This document shows positions 4,782-5,044 of a DNA stretch of 5,044 bases, one piece after another. The notes under the pieces are model-generated. The model was given only the letters and a program-made list of their open reading frames with translations, was not told where the DNA came from and ran no database searches. Both the position numbers and the translations under genes were made by a program. The first letter of the stretch is position 1. Each line of letters begins with the position of its first letter. This stretch comes from Phyllobacteriaceae bacterium (GTDB lineage Bacteria > Pseudomonadota > Alphaproteobacteria > Rhizobiales > Ancalomicrobiaceae): contig JAAYVT010000719.1 in NCBI GenBank assembly GCA_012517025.1, positions 1 to 5,044 of the forward strand. Reading direction: 5' to 3'.

Positions 4782-5044
4782 ATGAAGATCGTTCTCCCCG
4801 TTCTCGCCGCCACCGCCGCCTTCGCCGTCCCGACGATGGCGTCGGCCAAGCAGGTCACCTTCGAAACCACGCTGAAGTCCTACGGCGGCAACGCCGCCTA
4901 CGCGGTGCTGTGGGTCACCGATGCGAACGGCGCCTACAAGGGCACGCTGTGGATGGCCGGCGACCGGGTCAAGTACTGGCGCCATCTCTCCGATTGGCAG
5001 CGGGCGACCGGCGGGCGGACGTCCGAGGTCGACGGCATCACCGG
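4782..5044 (+). CDS. DUF2271-family secreted protein (5' part only, cut by window end)
   Basis: Eighty-seven codons are visible before the window ends, with no stop. Residues 1-22 are a Sec signal peptide (cleavage expected after ASA). The mature start reads QVTFETTLKSYGGNAAYAVLWVTDANGAYKGTLWMAG, then VKYWRHLSDW and later DGIT. This order of an aromatic beta-strand with V/LWVTD.NG.Y..TLW, then KYWR.L..W, then DG(I/V)T is what I recognise as DUF2271, a periplasmic Ig-like fold of unknown role. The ATG at 4782 has AGGA 8 nt upstream (4770-4773). It lies 41 nt after the His/Asp-rich gene, so the two are probably cotranscribed. In other bacteria DUF2271 genes often sit with PepSY transmembrane flavoproteins and ApbE FMN transferases; such genes may continue to the right of the window. 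The family call is from memory of the motif, not from a profile search. Confidence 0.82.
   Translation, partial: MKIVLPVLAATAAFAVPTMASAKQVTFETTLKSYGGNAAYAVLWVTDANGAYKGTLWMAGDRVKYWRHLSDWQRATGGRTSEVDGIT

Noticed and set aside
4593..4985. Minus-strand open frame with a poly-Ser end opposite the 3' small genes
   Set aside because: The poly-Ser run is just the reverse of the GAC repeat. The plus-strand genes here have signal peptides and ribosome binding sites.

Overview
The window is very GC-rich, uses almost only G/C-ending codons and has alphaproteobacterial-type proteins. This points to an alphaproteobacterium, probably of the Hyphomicrobiales (Rhizobiales) type; the family or genus cannot be fixed from the sequence alone.

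Layout, left to right. (1) Positions 19-114, minus strand: a guanidine-I (ykkC-type) riboswitch aptamer that reads out of the left edge, so the gene it controls lies just outside the window. (2) Positions 206-1711, minus strand: an outer-membrane efflux lipoprotein of the OprM/NodT class, with no pump or adaptor gene in view. (3) Positions 1830-2132, minus strand: a small secreted PepSY-domain protein. (4) Positions 2265-4300, plus strand and divergent from PepSY: an OmpR-family response regulator and a membrane sensor histidine kinase whose start and stop codons overlap. (5) Positions 4393-4740, plus strand: a small secreted protein with a His/Asp/Arg-rich middle. (6) Positions 4782 to the right edge, plus strand: the beginning of a secreted DUF2271-family protein.

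The most notable signal is an 18-bp bipartite motif, CTGACG-N5-CTGAACG, present three times and only between genes or at gene edges. One copy lies in the divergent PepSY/response-regulator intergenic region. Two copies face each other as an inverted pair at the end of the kinase gene, directly upstream of the His/Asp-rich gene. The two half-sites repeat at 11 bp, the usual geometry for OmpR/PhoB-type regulators. I infer that the response regulator encoded between the sites binds them, controlling its own operon, the divergent PepSY gene and the His/Asp-rich/DUF2271 operon.

Taken together, positions 1830-5044 look like one self-contained signalling module: a periplasm-sensing two-component system and a set of small exported proteins (PepSY, His/Asp-rich, DUF2271). 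In other bacteria DUF2271 and PepSY proteins are often encoded with PepSY-type membrane flavoproteins and ApbE FMN transferases, so a role in periplasmic redox or metal handling is plausible but not proven here. The guanidine riboswitch and the efflux lipoprotein are probably separate transcription units.
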